A stretch of 64,000 nucleotides of DNA from Hormiphora californensis. Taxonomy: Eukaryota > Ctenophora > Tentaculata > Cydippida > Pleurobrachiidae. Positions 51,605 to 60,818 of the stretch are shown here, one piece after another. Where the stretch lies: NCBI GenBank assembly GCA_020137815.1, contig CM035360.1, positions 625,001 through 689,000 of the forward strand, given 5' to 3'. How positions within the stretch are numbered: the first letter of the stretch is position 1; the number at the start of each line of letters is the position of its first letter. Position numbers and translations under genes: made by a program. A model generated the notes under the pieces. It had not been told where the DNA came from. It saw only the letters and a program-made list of their open reading frames with translations, and made no database searches.

Positions 51605-54600
51605 TTACAGGTTAGACTCAGGTATGAGAGGATGTGTGCTAAACAGTCTATACCAAGCTGTCAATCTAACAGTCAAATCTAAACTCGCTAAGTTTATCTG
51701 TGCCTCACCCAGTAGTACCTTCCTCCCGAACCTCTCCCTTGCAAAGAGTGCCACTGCCAGCACTCTCCCAGGGTAATCCTGCTCGAACATGAACACAGCC
51801 CCGTAGGAGGGGGATGAGGAGTTCTTTATTGTTTTACTGCGGTGTTTCTGGATCTTCCTCTTTCCCTCCAGCAGATAAGATTTGACGTAGCTGTCTGTAG
51901 GGTGGACGTGTGTTAGGGACGTATAGCTGTCTGTAGGGTGGACGTGTGTTAGGGACGTATAGCTGTCTGTGGGGTGGACGTGTGTTAGGGACGTATAGCT
52001 GTCTGTGGGGTGGACGTGTGTTAGGGACGTACAGCTGTCTGTGTGAGGGGGTGGACGTGTGTTACTGTTAGCTTAGGGACGTGTTGAGGATTTTGTAATG
52101 GAATTTTAATTTCATGAAAACAGCTGTTTTCATTAAATTAGTTTATTGGGGACGTCATAGGAACCCACCCACTTACCAAGAGGTTTATCTGCTGTGTGTG
52201 ACACCCACCCACTTACCAAGAGGTTTATCTGCTGTGGGTGACACCCACCCACTTACCAAGAGGTTTATCTGCTGTGTGTGACACCCACCCACTTACCAAG
52301 AGGTTTATCTGCAGTGTGTGACACCCACCCACTTACCAAGAGGTTTATCTGCTGTGTGTGTGACACCCACCCACTTACCAAGAGGTTTATCTGCAGTGTG
52401 TGACACCCACCCACTTACCAAGAGGTTTATCTGCTGTGTGTGACACCCACCCACTTACCAAGAGGTTTATCTGCTGTGTGTGACACCCACCCACTTACCA
52501 AGAGGTTTATCTGCAGTGTGTGACACCCACCCACTTACCAAGAGGTTTATCTGCAGTGTGTGACACCCACCCACTTACCAAGAGGTTTATCTGCAGTGTG
52601 TGACACCCACCCACTTACCAAGAGGTTTATCTGCTGTGTGTGACACCCACCCACTTACCAATAGGTTTATCTGCAGTGTGTGACACCCACCCACTTACCA
52701 AGAGGTTTATCTGCTGTGTGTGACACCCACCCACTTACCAAGAGGGTTATCTGCAGTGTGTGACACCCACCCACTTACCAAGAGGTTTATCTGCAGTGTG
52801 TGACACCCACCCACTTACCAAGAGGTTTATCTGCAGTGTGTGACACCCACCCACTTACCAAGAGGTTTATCTGCAGTGTGTGACACCCACCCACTTACCA
52901 AGAGGTTTATCTGCTGTGTGTGACACCCACCCACTTACCAAGAGGTTTATCTGCTGTGGGTGACACCCACCCACTTACCAAGAGGTTTATCTGCTGTGTG
53001 TGACACCCACCCACTTACCAAGAGGTTTATCTGCTGTGTGTGACACCCACCCACTTACCAAGAGGTTTATCTGCTGTGTGTGACACCCACCCACTTACCA
53101 AGAGGTTTATCTGCTGTGTGTGACACCCACCCACTTACCAAGAGGTTTATCTGCAGTGTGTGACACCCACCCACTTACCAAGAGGTTTATCTGCAGTGTG
53201 TGACACCCACCCACTTACCAAGAGGTTTATCTGCAGTGTGTGACACCCACCCACTTACCAAGAGGTTTATCTGCTGTGTGTGACACCCACCCACTTACCA
53301 AGAGGTTTATCTGCTGTGTGTGACACCCACCCACTTACCAAGAGGTTTATCTGCTGTGTGTGACACCCACCCACTTACCAAGAGGTTTATCTGCTGTGTG
53401 TGACACCCACCCACTTACCAAGAGGTTTATCTGCTGTGTGTGACACCCACCCACTTACCAAGAGGTTTATCTGCTGTGTGTGACACCCACCCACTTACCA
53501 AGAGGTTTATCTGCTGTGTGTGACACCCACCCACTTACCAAGAGGTTTATCTGCTGTGTGTGACACCCACCCACTTACCAAGAGGTTTATCTGCTGTGTG
53601 TGACACCCACCCACTTACCAAGAGGTTTATCTGCTGTGTGTGACACCCACCCACTTACCAAGAGGTTTATCTGCTGTGTGTGACACCCACCCACTTACCA
53701 AGAGGTTTATCTGCTGTGTGTGACACCCACCCACTTACCAAGAGGTTTATCTGCAGTGTGTGACACCCACCCACTTACCAAGAGGTTTATCTGCTGTGTG
53801 TGACACCCACCCACTTACCAAGAGGTTTATCTGCTGTGTGTGACACCCACCCACTTACCAAGAGGTTTATCTGCTGTGTGTGACACCCACCCACTTACCA
53901 ATAGGTTTATCTGCTGTGTGTGTGACACCCACCCACTTACCAAGAGGTTTATCTGCTGTGTGTGACACCCACCCACTTACCAAGAGGGTTATCTGCTGTG
54001 TGTGACACCCACCCACTTACCAAGAGGTTTATCTGCAGTGTGTGACACCCACCCACTTACCAAGAGGTTTATCTGCAGTGTGTGACACCCACCCACTTAC
54101 CAAGAGGTTTATCTGCAGTGTGTGACACCCACCCACTTACCAAGAGGGTTATCTGCTGTGTGTGACACCCACCCACTTACCAAGAGGGTTATCTGCTGTG
54201 TGTGACACCCACCCACTTACCAAGAGGTTTATCTGCAGTGTGGGGTCGGATCCGGAGATGTCTGGCTTTGATGACAGTGAACTTGAGTTGTCCATCACAC
54301 ACGTCTAGTGAGACTTGGACATCCCCGAACGCCTGGCACTCTGAAAAAGGACCATCTACTGTCTTGTCAACATGTCTCCATGGCAACCAGACAAGCAGGT
54401 GGATATAGAAAGGCAAACACTGTTTGTCTGTTTGAAACAGGTATATAGTTTTACAGACAACATACAACAACCAATCAGAGCTCGTTATTTAGGTCACGTG
54501 ACTGGGGGGGGGGGGTACCAACCTATTTTTTTGTATTTTTTTGTATTTTTTTGTACGGTCCGTACAAAAAAATAACCAAAATTCCCTGCTTTTTCCGTAC

Positions 54601-57600
54601 AAAAAATACAAAAAAATACAAAAAAATACAAAAAAATATACCGCTGAAGGGAACTTCTTTAGGGCCCCCTATAAGTCTCTAGAGGTTTGCGGGGTCCTTA
54701 TACTGGCCTGTATAGCCCTCTAGTTTCGTAGTACTCATAATCCCATGCTTTTTCCATGCGAACATTACCATGATTAAGTTATTCTAGACCTGAACTTGCT
54801 CCAAATCCTAGTTGGGTAACAGCAAAATATGTCGGGATAGTGCCCAAGCTTTATTTTCTGATGAAATTTCATTTTTCGGCCGAATATGCCTACTTATTCC
54901 CCCTCATGCCTGGAAAAAGGAGGCATAAGCAGGCCGAAAAACTGAAAAAGCCGAATCGGCCTCTCTCCCCCGGCCAGTTGTGCGCGCGCTACATTATATA
55001 CTCTCAAATCGCAGTCTATTCAGTTCCCCCATGGTGTAGTGGTTATTGCATGTACTTGACACGCAGAAGGTCCCGGGTTCGAAACTCGCCTGGATCATTT
55101 TTTTCAAAACTTTTTAAATACTAACACTTGGTATAGCACTAAGTGTAAATCAATTAATTTCAAAAACTCGACCGTTTTTTAGACTATTAAATTAAAGTTC
55201 CACTATCTTGAACTATTATCAAACTAACTTAGACCACGGGAAAAAATCGGCCAAAATGGGGATAAATTTTGGCCATTCTCGGCCAAAAAATATGCTGGGA
55301 CACCGGGTTAGTAAGACTTGTTCTAGTTAGGAGTCGTGGGGACGGGGAATGGTAAAATAAACTAAATAAACACTCTAGAGGCCTTTAAAGGTCAATAGAA
55401 GGACCTCGAGCGCCTCTAGAGACCTGTAGAAGGCACCAAAGAAGTTCCCGACAGCAGTAAACTTTTTTGTATTTTTTTGTATTTTTTTGTATTTTTTTGT
55501 ATTTTTTGTACGGACCGTACAAAAAAATATTGCCTGCTTTTTCCGTACATCCGTACACAAAAATGGTTGATACCCCCCCGTGACTGGTTATCAGCCAATC
55601 AGGGACCAGTATTTCCTGTTTGAAACAGGTGTAGTTTTACAGACAACAGGATCAGGAAATACTGGTCCCTGATTGGCTGATAACCAGTCACGTGACCTAA
55701 ATAACGAGTTCTGATTGGTACTTGTTTCGGTCGGTTCCTGGTTTGAAACAGGTGTAGTTTTACAGACAACATACAAATTGACAAACAGATTGACAAACAG
55801 ATTGACAAACAGGTATACAGACGCAGACAAACAGACAGACAAACTGAACAAGCTATTAGGTACCTGGTGGTTTCCAGACCCCCGGATTCTGACCAGGACC
55901 AATTCCAATCACATCCAACACAGTCCCCTTATCATGTCCCTCCGGGGCTGGTCTCACTGACATTCTGACACAGTCACTCTCAATTGAGCTCTTGGTACTT
56001 CTCCTGTCTTGGTATGTCATCTCAACTGAGCTAAAAGGGAGGGTTAACGCATTAGCTATAATTGAGCTAAAAGGGAGGAGGGTTAATGAATTAGCTATAA
56101 TTGAGATAGGAGCTAGAATATCATCAGATATTTCCATCAGATATATATTACTGACAATGAAGTTTCAGTTAAGTTACCTCTTAGTGCTCCTCCGCTCTCC
56201 CCTCGCCCCTTCGTGATGCTCTCCGGGGTCGTCAGCATCATATGAGAAGGTCTTGCTTGAGAACAGAGATGTCAGGGAGCGACCTGCCCCTATTGACTTG
56301 GGCGAGAGAGTTCCCATAACAGGCTTCACCACCACATGCTGTGAAAGAGGGGATGATAATAATAATTACAATAATTACATGATGAACAAATTGGCAGATA
56401 ATGACCAGATCGACTACTAATTAATTAACTAATTAACTGACTAATTAACTAACTAATTAACTGACTAATTAACTGATTAATTATCTAATTAACTGACTAA
56501 TTAGCTAATTAACTAATTAACTAATTTATTAGTTAACTATACCTCAACTGGTTCATTCATAACGGAGCTACTCGATGAGAAATCATCATCTTCATCCATT
56601 TGATGAGGCGTCTTGCCTGGTAACACTGAGTTTCCAATCATTATAGAAGGACCAGCAATGGGGGAGGAAGGCTGGTGTCCGGCTAAACTTGCCCCCTTCA
56701 TTCGTCTCTCTGGAAATATGGGAAGATTGGATGATATGTACAGGGGAATCAGATACTAGGGTTGTGTTTATACCTACCCCGGATTGGGATTGCAATCCAA
56801 TGTGAAGGGAACAAACATCAACAGTAGCTACCATGGTTACTACTAGTAGTGACCATGGTAACCATGGTAACAAGTTGTTATGGTCTAACCCTCCCTTTAC
56901 ATTTGCAAAGGAAGGGGGCGGTTTCGGGGGCGGGGCGCCCGAAACACAGTCTAGCTTGGCAAGGTAACAACAGTAGTTACCATGGTAACAACAATTCTAC
57001 CTGTTTTAGGGGTGAAGAGCCTCTTGAATTTCTCGATGGGAGAGAGAGCTAGGGTTGCCAGGGAAGCGAGGGAGCTACCTCTAGCACCCCGTGCACTTCC
57101 CCCGGCTGAGGAGGACCCTCCCCCATGGGTAGCTGCTGCAGCTAAATGTTGCTCACTTCTCTCACTCCTGTACAGGGGGTGGTAGGTAAATACAGTGGTT
57201 CATGTGATACATGGTGTTCATTTTGGAACAATGTAATACATACATGTCACATGTAGAACTAGAGTCCAGTTGGGCGAGTGATGCGTCCTGAGAGCTCTCA
57301 ACACTCTGCGCTGACAAGATGGGTTCCAGTGGATGGTGTTGTTGCAGCGTCTGACCTGGCGTGTTAGACGAGTGTTAAAGACATGTTAGAGGAGTGTTAG
57401 AGACATGTTAGGGGCGTGTTAGAGGAGTGTTAGAGACATGTTAGGGGCGTGTTAGGGACATGTTAGGGGCGTGTTAGGGGCGTGTTAGGGACATGTTAGG
57501 GACATGTTAGGGGCGTGTTAGGGACATGTTAGGGACATGTTAGGGGCGTGTTAGGGACATGTTAGGGGCGTGTTAGGGACATGTTAGGGGAGTGTTAGGG

Positions 57601-58646
57601 GCGTGTTAGAGGAGTTTTAAAGACATGTTAGGGGTGTGTTAGAGGCGTGTTAGGGACATGTTAGGGACATGTTAGGGACATTTTAGGGGCGTGTTAAAGA
57701 CATTTTAGGGGCGTGTTAAAGACATTTTAGGGGCGTGTTAGGGGAGTATTAGGGGAGTGTTATGGACATGTTAGGGACATTTTAGGGGCGTGTTAAAGAC
57801 ATGTTCGGGGCTTGTTAGGGACATGTTAGGGACATGTTCGGGGCGTGTTAGGGACATGTTAGGGACATGTTAGGGGCGTGTTAGGGACATGTTAGGGGCG
57901 TGTTAGGGACATGTTAGGGGAGTGTTAGGAGCGTGTTAGAGGAGTTTTAAAGACATGTTAGGGGTGTGTTAGAGGCGTGTTAGGGGCGTGTTAGGGACAT
58001 GTTAGGGGCATGTTAGGGACATGTTAGGGACATTTTAGGGGCGTGTTAAAGACATTTTAGGGGCGTGTTAAAGACATTTTAGGGGCGTGTTAGGGGAGTG
58101 TTATGGACATGTTAGGGACATTTTAGGGGCGTGTTAAAGACATGTTCGGGGCGTGTTAGGGACATGTTAGGGACATGTTAGGGGCGTGTTAGGGACATGT
58201 TAGGGGCGTGTTAGGGACATGTTAGGGGAGTGTTAGGGGCGTGTTAGAGGAGTTTTAAAGACATGTTAGGGGTGTGTTAGAGGCGTGTTAGGGACATGTT
58301 AGGGGCATGTTAGGGACATGTTAGGGACATGTTAGGGACATGTTAGGGACATTTTAGGGGCGTGTTAGGGACGAGTTAGGGGTGTGTTAGGGGCGTGCTG
58401 ACAGGATGGGCTCCAGTGGGTGGTGCTGTTGCAGCGTCTGACCTGGAATTGTGGGGTTACAACTTACAAACTTTAGAGCAGTTACAAATTAATAGATCAA
58501 ATGTGCCCAAAGTGCTATAGTTCTTCACTCTCCCAGATTAATTAATTAACTAGCTAATTAGCTGTTTACTTACAGGACTGTATAAACTCAGGTATCTGGT
58601 CGGCAGCTTGTGGAATAAGGGAGCCTTGTGAGTAGTAAGGTCGAAT
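51605..58646 (-). CDS. RIMS: RIM-like protein (regulating synaptic membrane exocytosis), C-terminal eight exons with C2B-type domain
   Basis: Minus-strand exons 58574-58646, 57244-57355, 57001-57167, 56543-56709, 56178-56338, 55864-56030, 54221-54340 and 51605-51894 all close in phase, giving 417 codons. The first two-thirds is Ser/Gly/Pro-rich linker (e.g. SSLASLATLALSPIEKFKRL, EDDDFSSSSS). The end is a C2 domain: GDVQVSLDVCDGQLKFTVIK, DSYVKSYLLEGKRKIQKHRS, GRVLAVALFARERFGRKVLL, LGEAQINLASLDL and WYRLF. The last words match the C2B domain of RIM scaffolds (GxAQIxLxxLDL...WYKLF), which tether vesicle Rabs, calcium channels and active-zone proteins. Loop aspartates for calcium are mostly absent, as in RIM C2 domains. 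Upstream exons (Rab-binding zinc finger, PDZ, C2A if present) lie beyond 58646 and were not found. The stop at 51605 gives a short tail. The last intron is extraordinary (see repeats). Confidence 0.85.
51887..52065 (-). repeat. 36-bp tandem array carrying the 3' splice site of the last RIM-like exon
   Basis: Five units of AGCTGTCTGTAGGGTGGACG plus TGTGTTAGGGACGTAT (plus strand). On the coding strand each unit ends CACCC(T/C)ACAG|ACAGCTA, a complete acceptor with the exon start. The unit is 36 nt and open in the exon frame, so an upstream acceptor would add 12 in-frame residues (TSLTHVHPTDSY) per unit. Confidence 0.88.
52163..54240 (-). repeat. 40-bp minisatellite (about 50 copies) made of an exon end plus 5' splice site
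   Basis: About 52 tandem copies of ACACCCACCCACTTACCAAG plus AGGTTTATCTGCTGTGTGTG. On the minus strand every unit reads (C)AG|ATAAACCTCTTG|GTAAGTGGGTGGGTGTCACA, that is, the last 12-15 nt of the 54221-54340 exon followed by a consensus donor and a CACAG/TGCAG acceptor-like end. Variants: A/T in CTGC(A/T)GTG, AAGAGGGTT, AATAGGTTT, and +2 GT in three units. The array fills most of the last RIM-like intron. Confidence 0.95.
54506..55579. mobile_element. 1,074-bp hAT-like element nested in a MITE
   Basis: Inverted ends (G)nTACCAACC and GGTTGATACCCCCCC, flanked by an 8-bp direct repeat GTGACTGG (54498-54505 and 55580-55587). Rejoining the flanks restores the interrupted MITE sequence. Sub-terminal TTTTTTTGTATTTTTTTGTA blocks and GTACGGTCCGTAC palindromes are inverted copies at both sides. 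The middle holds a tRNA-like sequence. No transposase frame. Confidence 0.82.
55027..55105 (+). tRNA. tRNA-Val(GAC)-like sequence, probably a pseudo-tRNA or SINE head
   Basis: TGGTGTAGTGG fits an A box, GGTTCGAAACT a B box, the TTGACAC loop gives anticodon GAC, and a T run follows as a Pol III terminator. The spacing is tRNA-like, but the acceptor and anticodon stems pair badly (CCCCCAT against CTGGATC), so it is unlikely to be a working tRNA. Confidence 0.4.
56025..56105 (-). repeat. Duplicated 3' splice site before RIM-like exon 55864-56030
   Basis: GAGCTAAAAGGGAGGGTTAA plus CGCATTAGCTATAATT (plus strand) is present twice. On the coding strand this duplicates CTCCCTTTTAG|CTCA. Only the copy at 56030 continues into the long exon frame. 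Confidence 0.8.
56400..56530. repeat. (CTAATTAA)n minisatellite
   Basis: About fourteen 8-12-bp units of TAATTAACTAAT/TAATTAACTGAC in a RIM-like intron directly after the donor side of exon 56543-56709. On the minus strand it supplies many TTAGTTAATTAG words. Confidence 0.9.
56872..56972. repeat. Dispersed GC-rich short repeat, fullest copy
   Basis: GTTGTTATGGTCTAACCCTC through CGGGGGCGGGGCGCCCGAAA to CTTGGCAAGGTAACAAC. Inverted 7-bp ends GTTGTTA/TAACAAC. Same family as 5163-5236, 42203-42255 and 58848-58925. Confidence 0.65.
57356..58390 (-). repeat. 11-bp minisatellite (about 90 copies) between two copies of an exon start
   Basis: Units TGTTAGGGACA and TGTTAGGGGCG alternate irregularly over 1 kb. 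On the coding strand they read CCCTAACATGT/CCCTAACACGC, each with a CTAAC branch-point-like word. The left edge is the acceptor of RIM-like exon 57244-57355. A second copy of that acceptor plus about 50 nt of exon is at 58384-58436 on the far side; it leads to an in-frame TAA when read into the repeat. Confidence 0.92.
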
Positions 58647-60532
58647 CTGAGGGGGGGGGGGGATTTTAGAAAAATCGGGCTGTATAGATCCACATTATAA
58701 CATATCTACCGTTATTCATGTTATTGAAATCCATATGTACATAATAGACTCATTCTAATTATCTCGACCAAACGCGGAGTTTTTTAGGTCATCCAACCCG
58801 AAATCGGAATAATAAATTTGGTCACATAATAGTCTCAGGACTTCCATTGCCTAGCTAGACAGTTTTTCGCACACCCCGCCCGCGAAACTTAACAAATGTA
58901 AAGAGAGGGTTAGAACATAACAAGACTTCCAAAAATGTCAAAATATGTTTAACTTTTCTGGAGTTAGGCCACTTAATTACCCTTTAATTGCATGTGATTA
59001 TATTTTAATTACATTTTATTACATCGAATTACTTCCAATTACATTCCAATAAGGCCCCAGTTAGAGATTCGACTACTGGCGCCAGTTTCTTGATGCCAGA
59101 AATTCACTCTGCTGCTGACACTGCGCACGGCGCCTACTTTCAATGCAATTTACATCGAAATTCCTGCTAGTCATCGAAGATGTCGCGCACAGCATGGTTC
59201 ATCAGGATTCTCCCAGCTAACTACTGGTGTCAGTTTCCTACAGCCTAATGTCAGTTTCCAATCTGCAACTGGAGCGTTAAACTCACCGGTTCCAGGACCT
59301 CGAGAGCTTTCGAACGCACCCTAGAACTCCAGACATTTACTACTAATTGCCGAGACATGTTACAACACATACCCTCCATGTTACAACACATACCCCCTAT
59401 TCTGAGTTTTTTTCTCGCGTCCTACCCCTATGGGTACGGTCATCGCCGCAACCCCTATACGTCGCGGGACCTCGAGACCTTTCCAACGGTTGTGGTTTTT
59501 TCATCTGGTCCCGTTGTCTTTAAGGGGTAGGGGATGGGTTGAGTTTGGTTTATTTTACAAGATAACAGCTGGAGCTTTGGGGGGGGGGCTAGATCATCAT
59601 TAAGTGGTCTAGGAGAGCTGTCCTAACGGACCTAGAGAGAGAGCCACTAAAACTCTCTCTGGTGCACCGCTTAAAAGGGGGTGACTTAAACTGTGCATTG
59701 GGCTCAAGCACGGGGGAGAGGAGCACGGGGGAGAGGAGCAGAGAACTTGTTGCTCTTGATAGGGAGAGAACTCGTAGTCAGGAGAGGAGCGATTAGCTCG
59801 AGGAGCGCTTATCGTGACTTAGCTAAACTCATCTTTGTAGTGATATAATTACAGACAGGAAAATATTGTACCCTCTCTATCTCCCTCTCTCGTTTCGTGA
59901 CTTTGGTTATTAGGGGAGCGGAGCGAGGAGCGATTAGCTCAAGGAGCGCTTATCGTGACTTTATTATTAGCACACAGAGTTGTCTTGAATTCGTTCCTGT
60001 TGTTCGAAAATTTTATATTCTCAAACCCAGAACCCTTTTTACTGCATTATGTATTCATAATGCTGTGTTTCCCTGCCCTACCGTTTCACATGTCAGTGAC
60101 ATTGTCACTGCCAACAGGATCAAGGCTTGGTCATAATGTAATGTGAGATGCATACGATCTAGCTGTCAGTATACTTCTCACATAGCTTAGAGTTAGCTAA
60201 CTCCCAATCACATGACACTTGCTAATGCTAACCAGCTTTTGACATTCCAACTTAACTACTTATCTAACATCTCACACTCGACTCGAAAGATGAAAATGTG
60301 TATGTAACACGCGAAACGCGCGGCAGAGCATTTAATTTCATGTTTTGTTGAGTGGCGCGCGCACACACGTCCATCAAACTGTGTCAATGAGGTGTTTGAT
60401 GAAGGAGTAGCTCGTCACTGTGCGCGCGGCTCTAGTTGCTACACCGTTGCCCTCGCAACGAAAGTGTGACCAAAAAATGTCCCTCTACCGATTAGTTAGT
60501 ATACCAAAATGTCGTTTTCGAATTCTAACCCT

Positions 60533-60604
60533 GCTATGCCTTTTTACAAAGTAAAAAGGCATCCGGGTGAATGCCTTCGGCATTCACCCGGGCAGGGAAA
60601 AAAT
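60533..60604. repeat. Mobile C(UUCG)G hairpin, copy 2
   Basis: CCGGGTGAATGC-CTTCG-GCATTCACCCGG is a perfect 12-bp stem with the UUCG tetraloop, preceded by TATGCCTTTTTAC and followed by GGGAAAAAA, as at 16305-16352. An inner CTTTTTAC/GTAAAAAG pair adds a second stem in this copy. Confidence 0.82.
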
Positions 60605-60623
60605 TCTCAGAGTACTGCTACTA

Positions 60624-60731
60624 AAATCAGATTTTTGAACTTGTCACCCCCAAACTCATGTGCATGTGATACTGATCAACTTTTGACGAGAGCACGAGAA
60701 AGGGGGGGACAACTTCAAAAAAATCCGACTT
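60624..60731. mobile_element. 108-bp MITE, second copy of the AAGTCGGATTTTTTGAA family
   Basis: Left AAATCAGATTTTTGAACTTG and right inverted CAACTTCAAAAAAATCCGAC share ends with the MITE at 13310-13460 and are flanked by TA. The interior differs and is shorter. Confidence 0.8.
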
Positions 60732-60818
60732 TATACGTTATAGTGCATGAGACTATTATAACTTCTAAATTTTTCTAGCCGTGTTCAATGTTTGTGAATT
60801 GATCTAAAAAAAGGGAGT

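Larger units (their letters stand above)
54428..55860. repeat. Nested repeats in RIM-like intron, TTTGAAACAGGTGTAGTTTT units
   Basis: The unit TTTGAAACAGGTGTAGTTTT with ACAGACAACA occurs at about 54431, 55619 and 55742. Between them are two pieces of the hAT-like MITE family seen at 44.7 kb, the right one followed by GACAAACAGATT repeats at 55786-55845. The larger element 54506-55579 is inserted inside one MITE copy. Confidence 0.75.
58660..60815. other. Intergenic region between divergent genes, no gene recognised
   Basis: Contains the dispersed repeat copy at 58848-58925, AT-rich TTACATTTTAATTACA words at 58990-59050, a GC-rich module around CTCGAGGTCC seen at 59299 and 59467, GAGCGATTAGCTCGAGGAGC repeats at 59786 and 59930, and the MITE and hairpin listed separately. 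Further 5' exons of the RIM-like gene (minus) might lie here; a minus frame ending at GAACCG|GTGAGT near 59285 is a weak candidate. Confidence 0.45.

Noticed and set aside
52163-54240. Regular 40-bp array resembling a CRISPR locus
   Set aside because: Units are directly abutting with no unique spacers, the window is eukaryotic, and the unit is explained as an exon end plus splice donor.
54189-54470. Reading the RIM-like exon through the intron as a 93-codon protein
   Set aside because: The frame enters the first minisatellite unit and stops; phases of flanking exons require splicing at 54221 and 54340.
55027-55105. Functional tRNA-Val gene
   Set aside because: Box A, box B and anticodon loop fit, but the acceptor stem and part of the anticodon stem do not pair, and it sits inside a transposon.
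57360-58380. Internal telomere
   Set aside because: The period is 11 bp with variable units; pure TTAGGG tandem repeats are absent.
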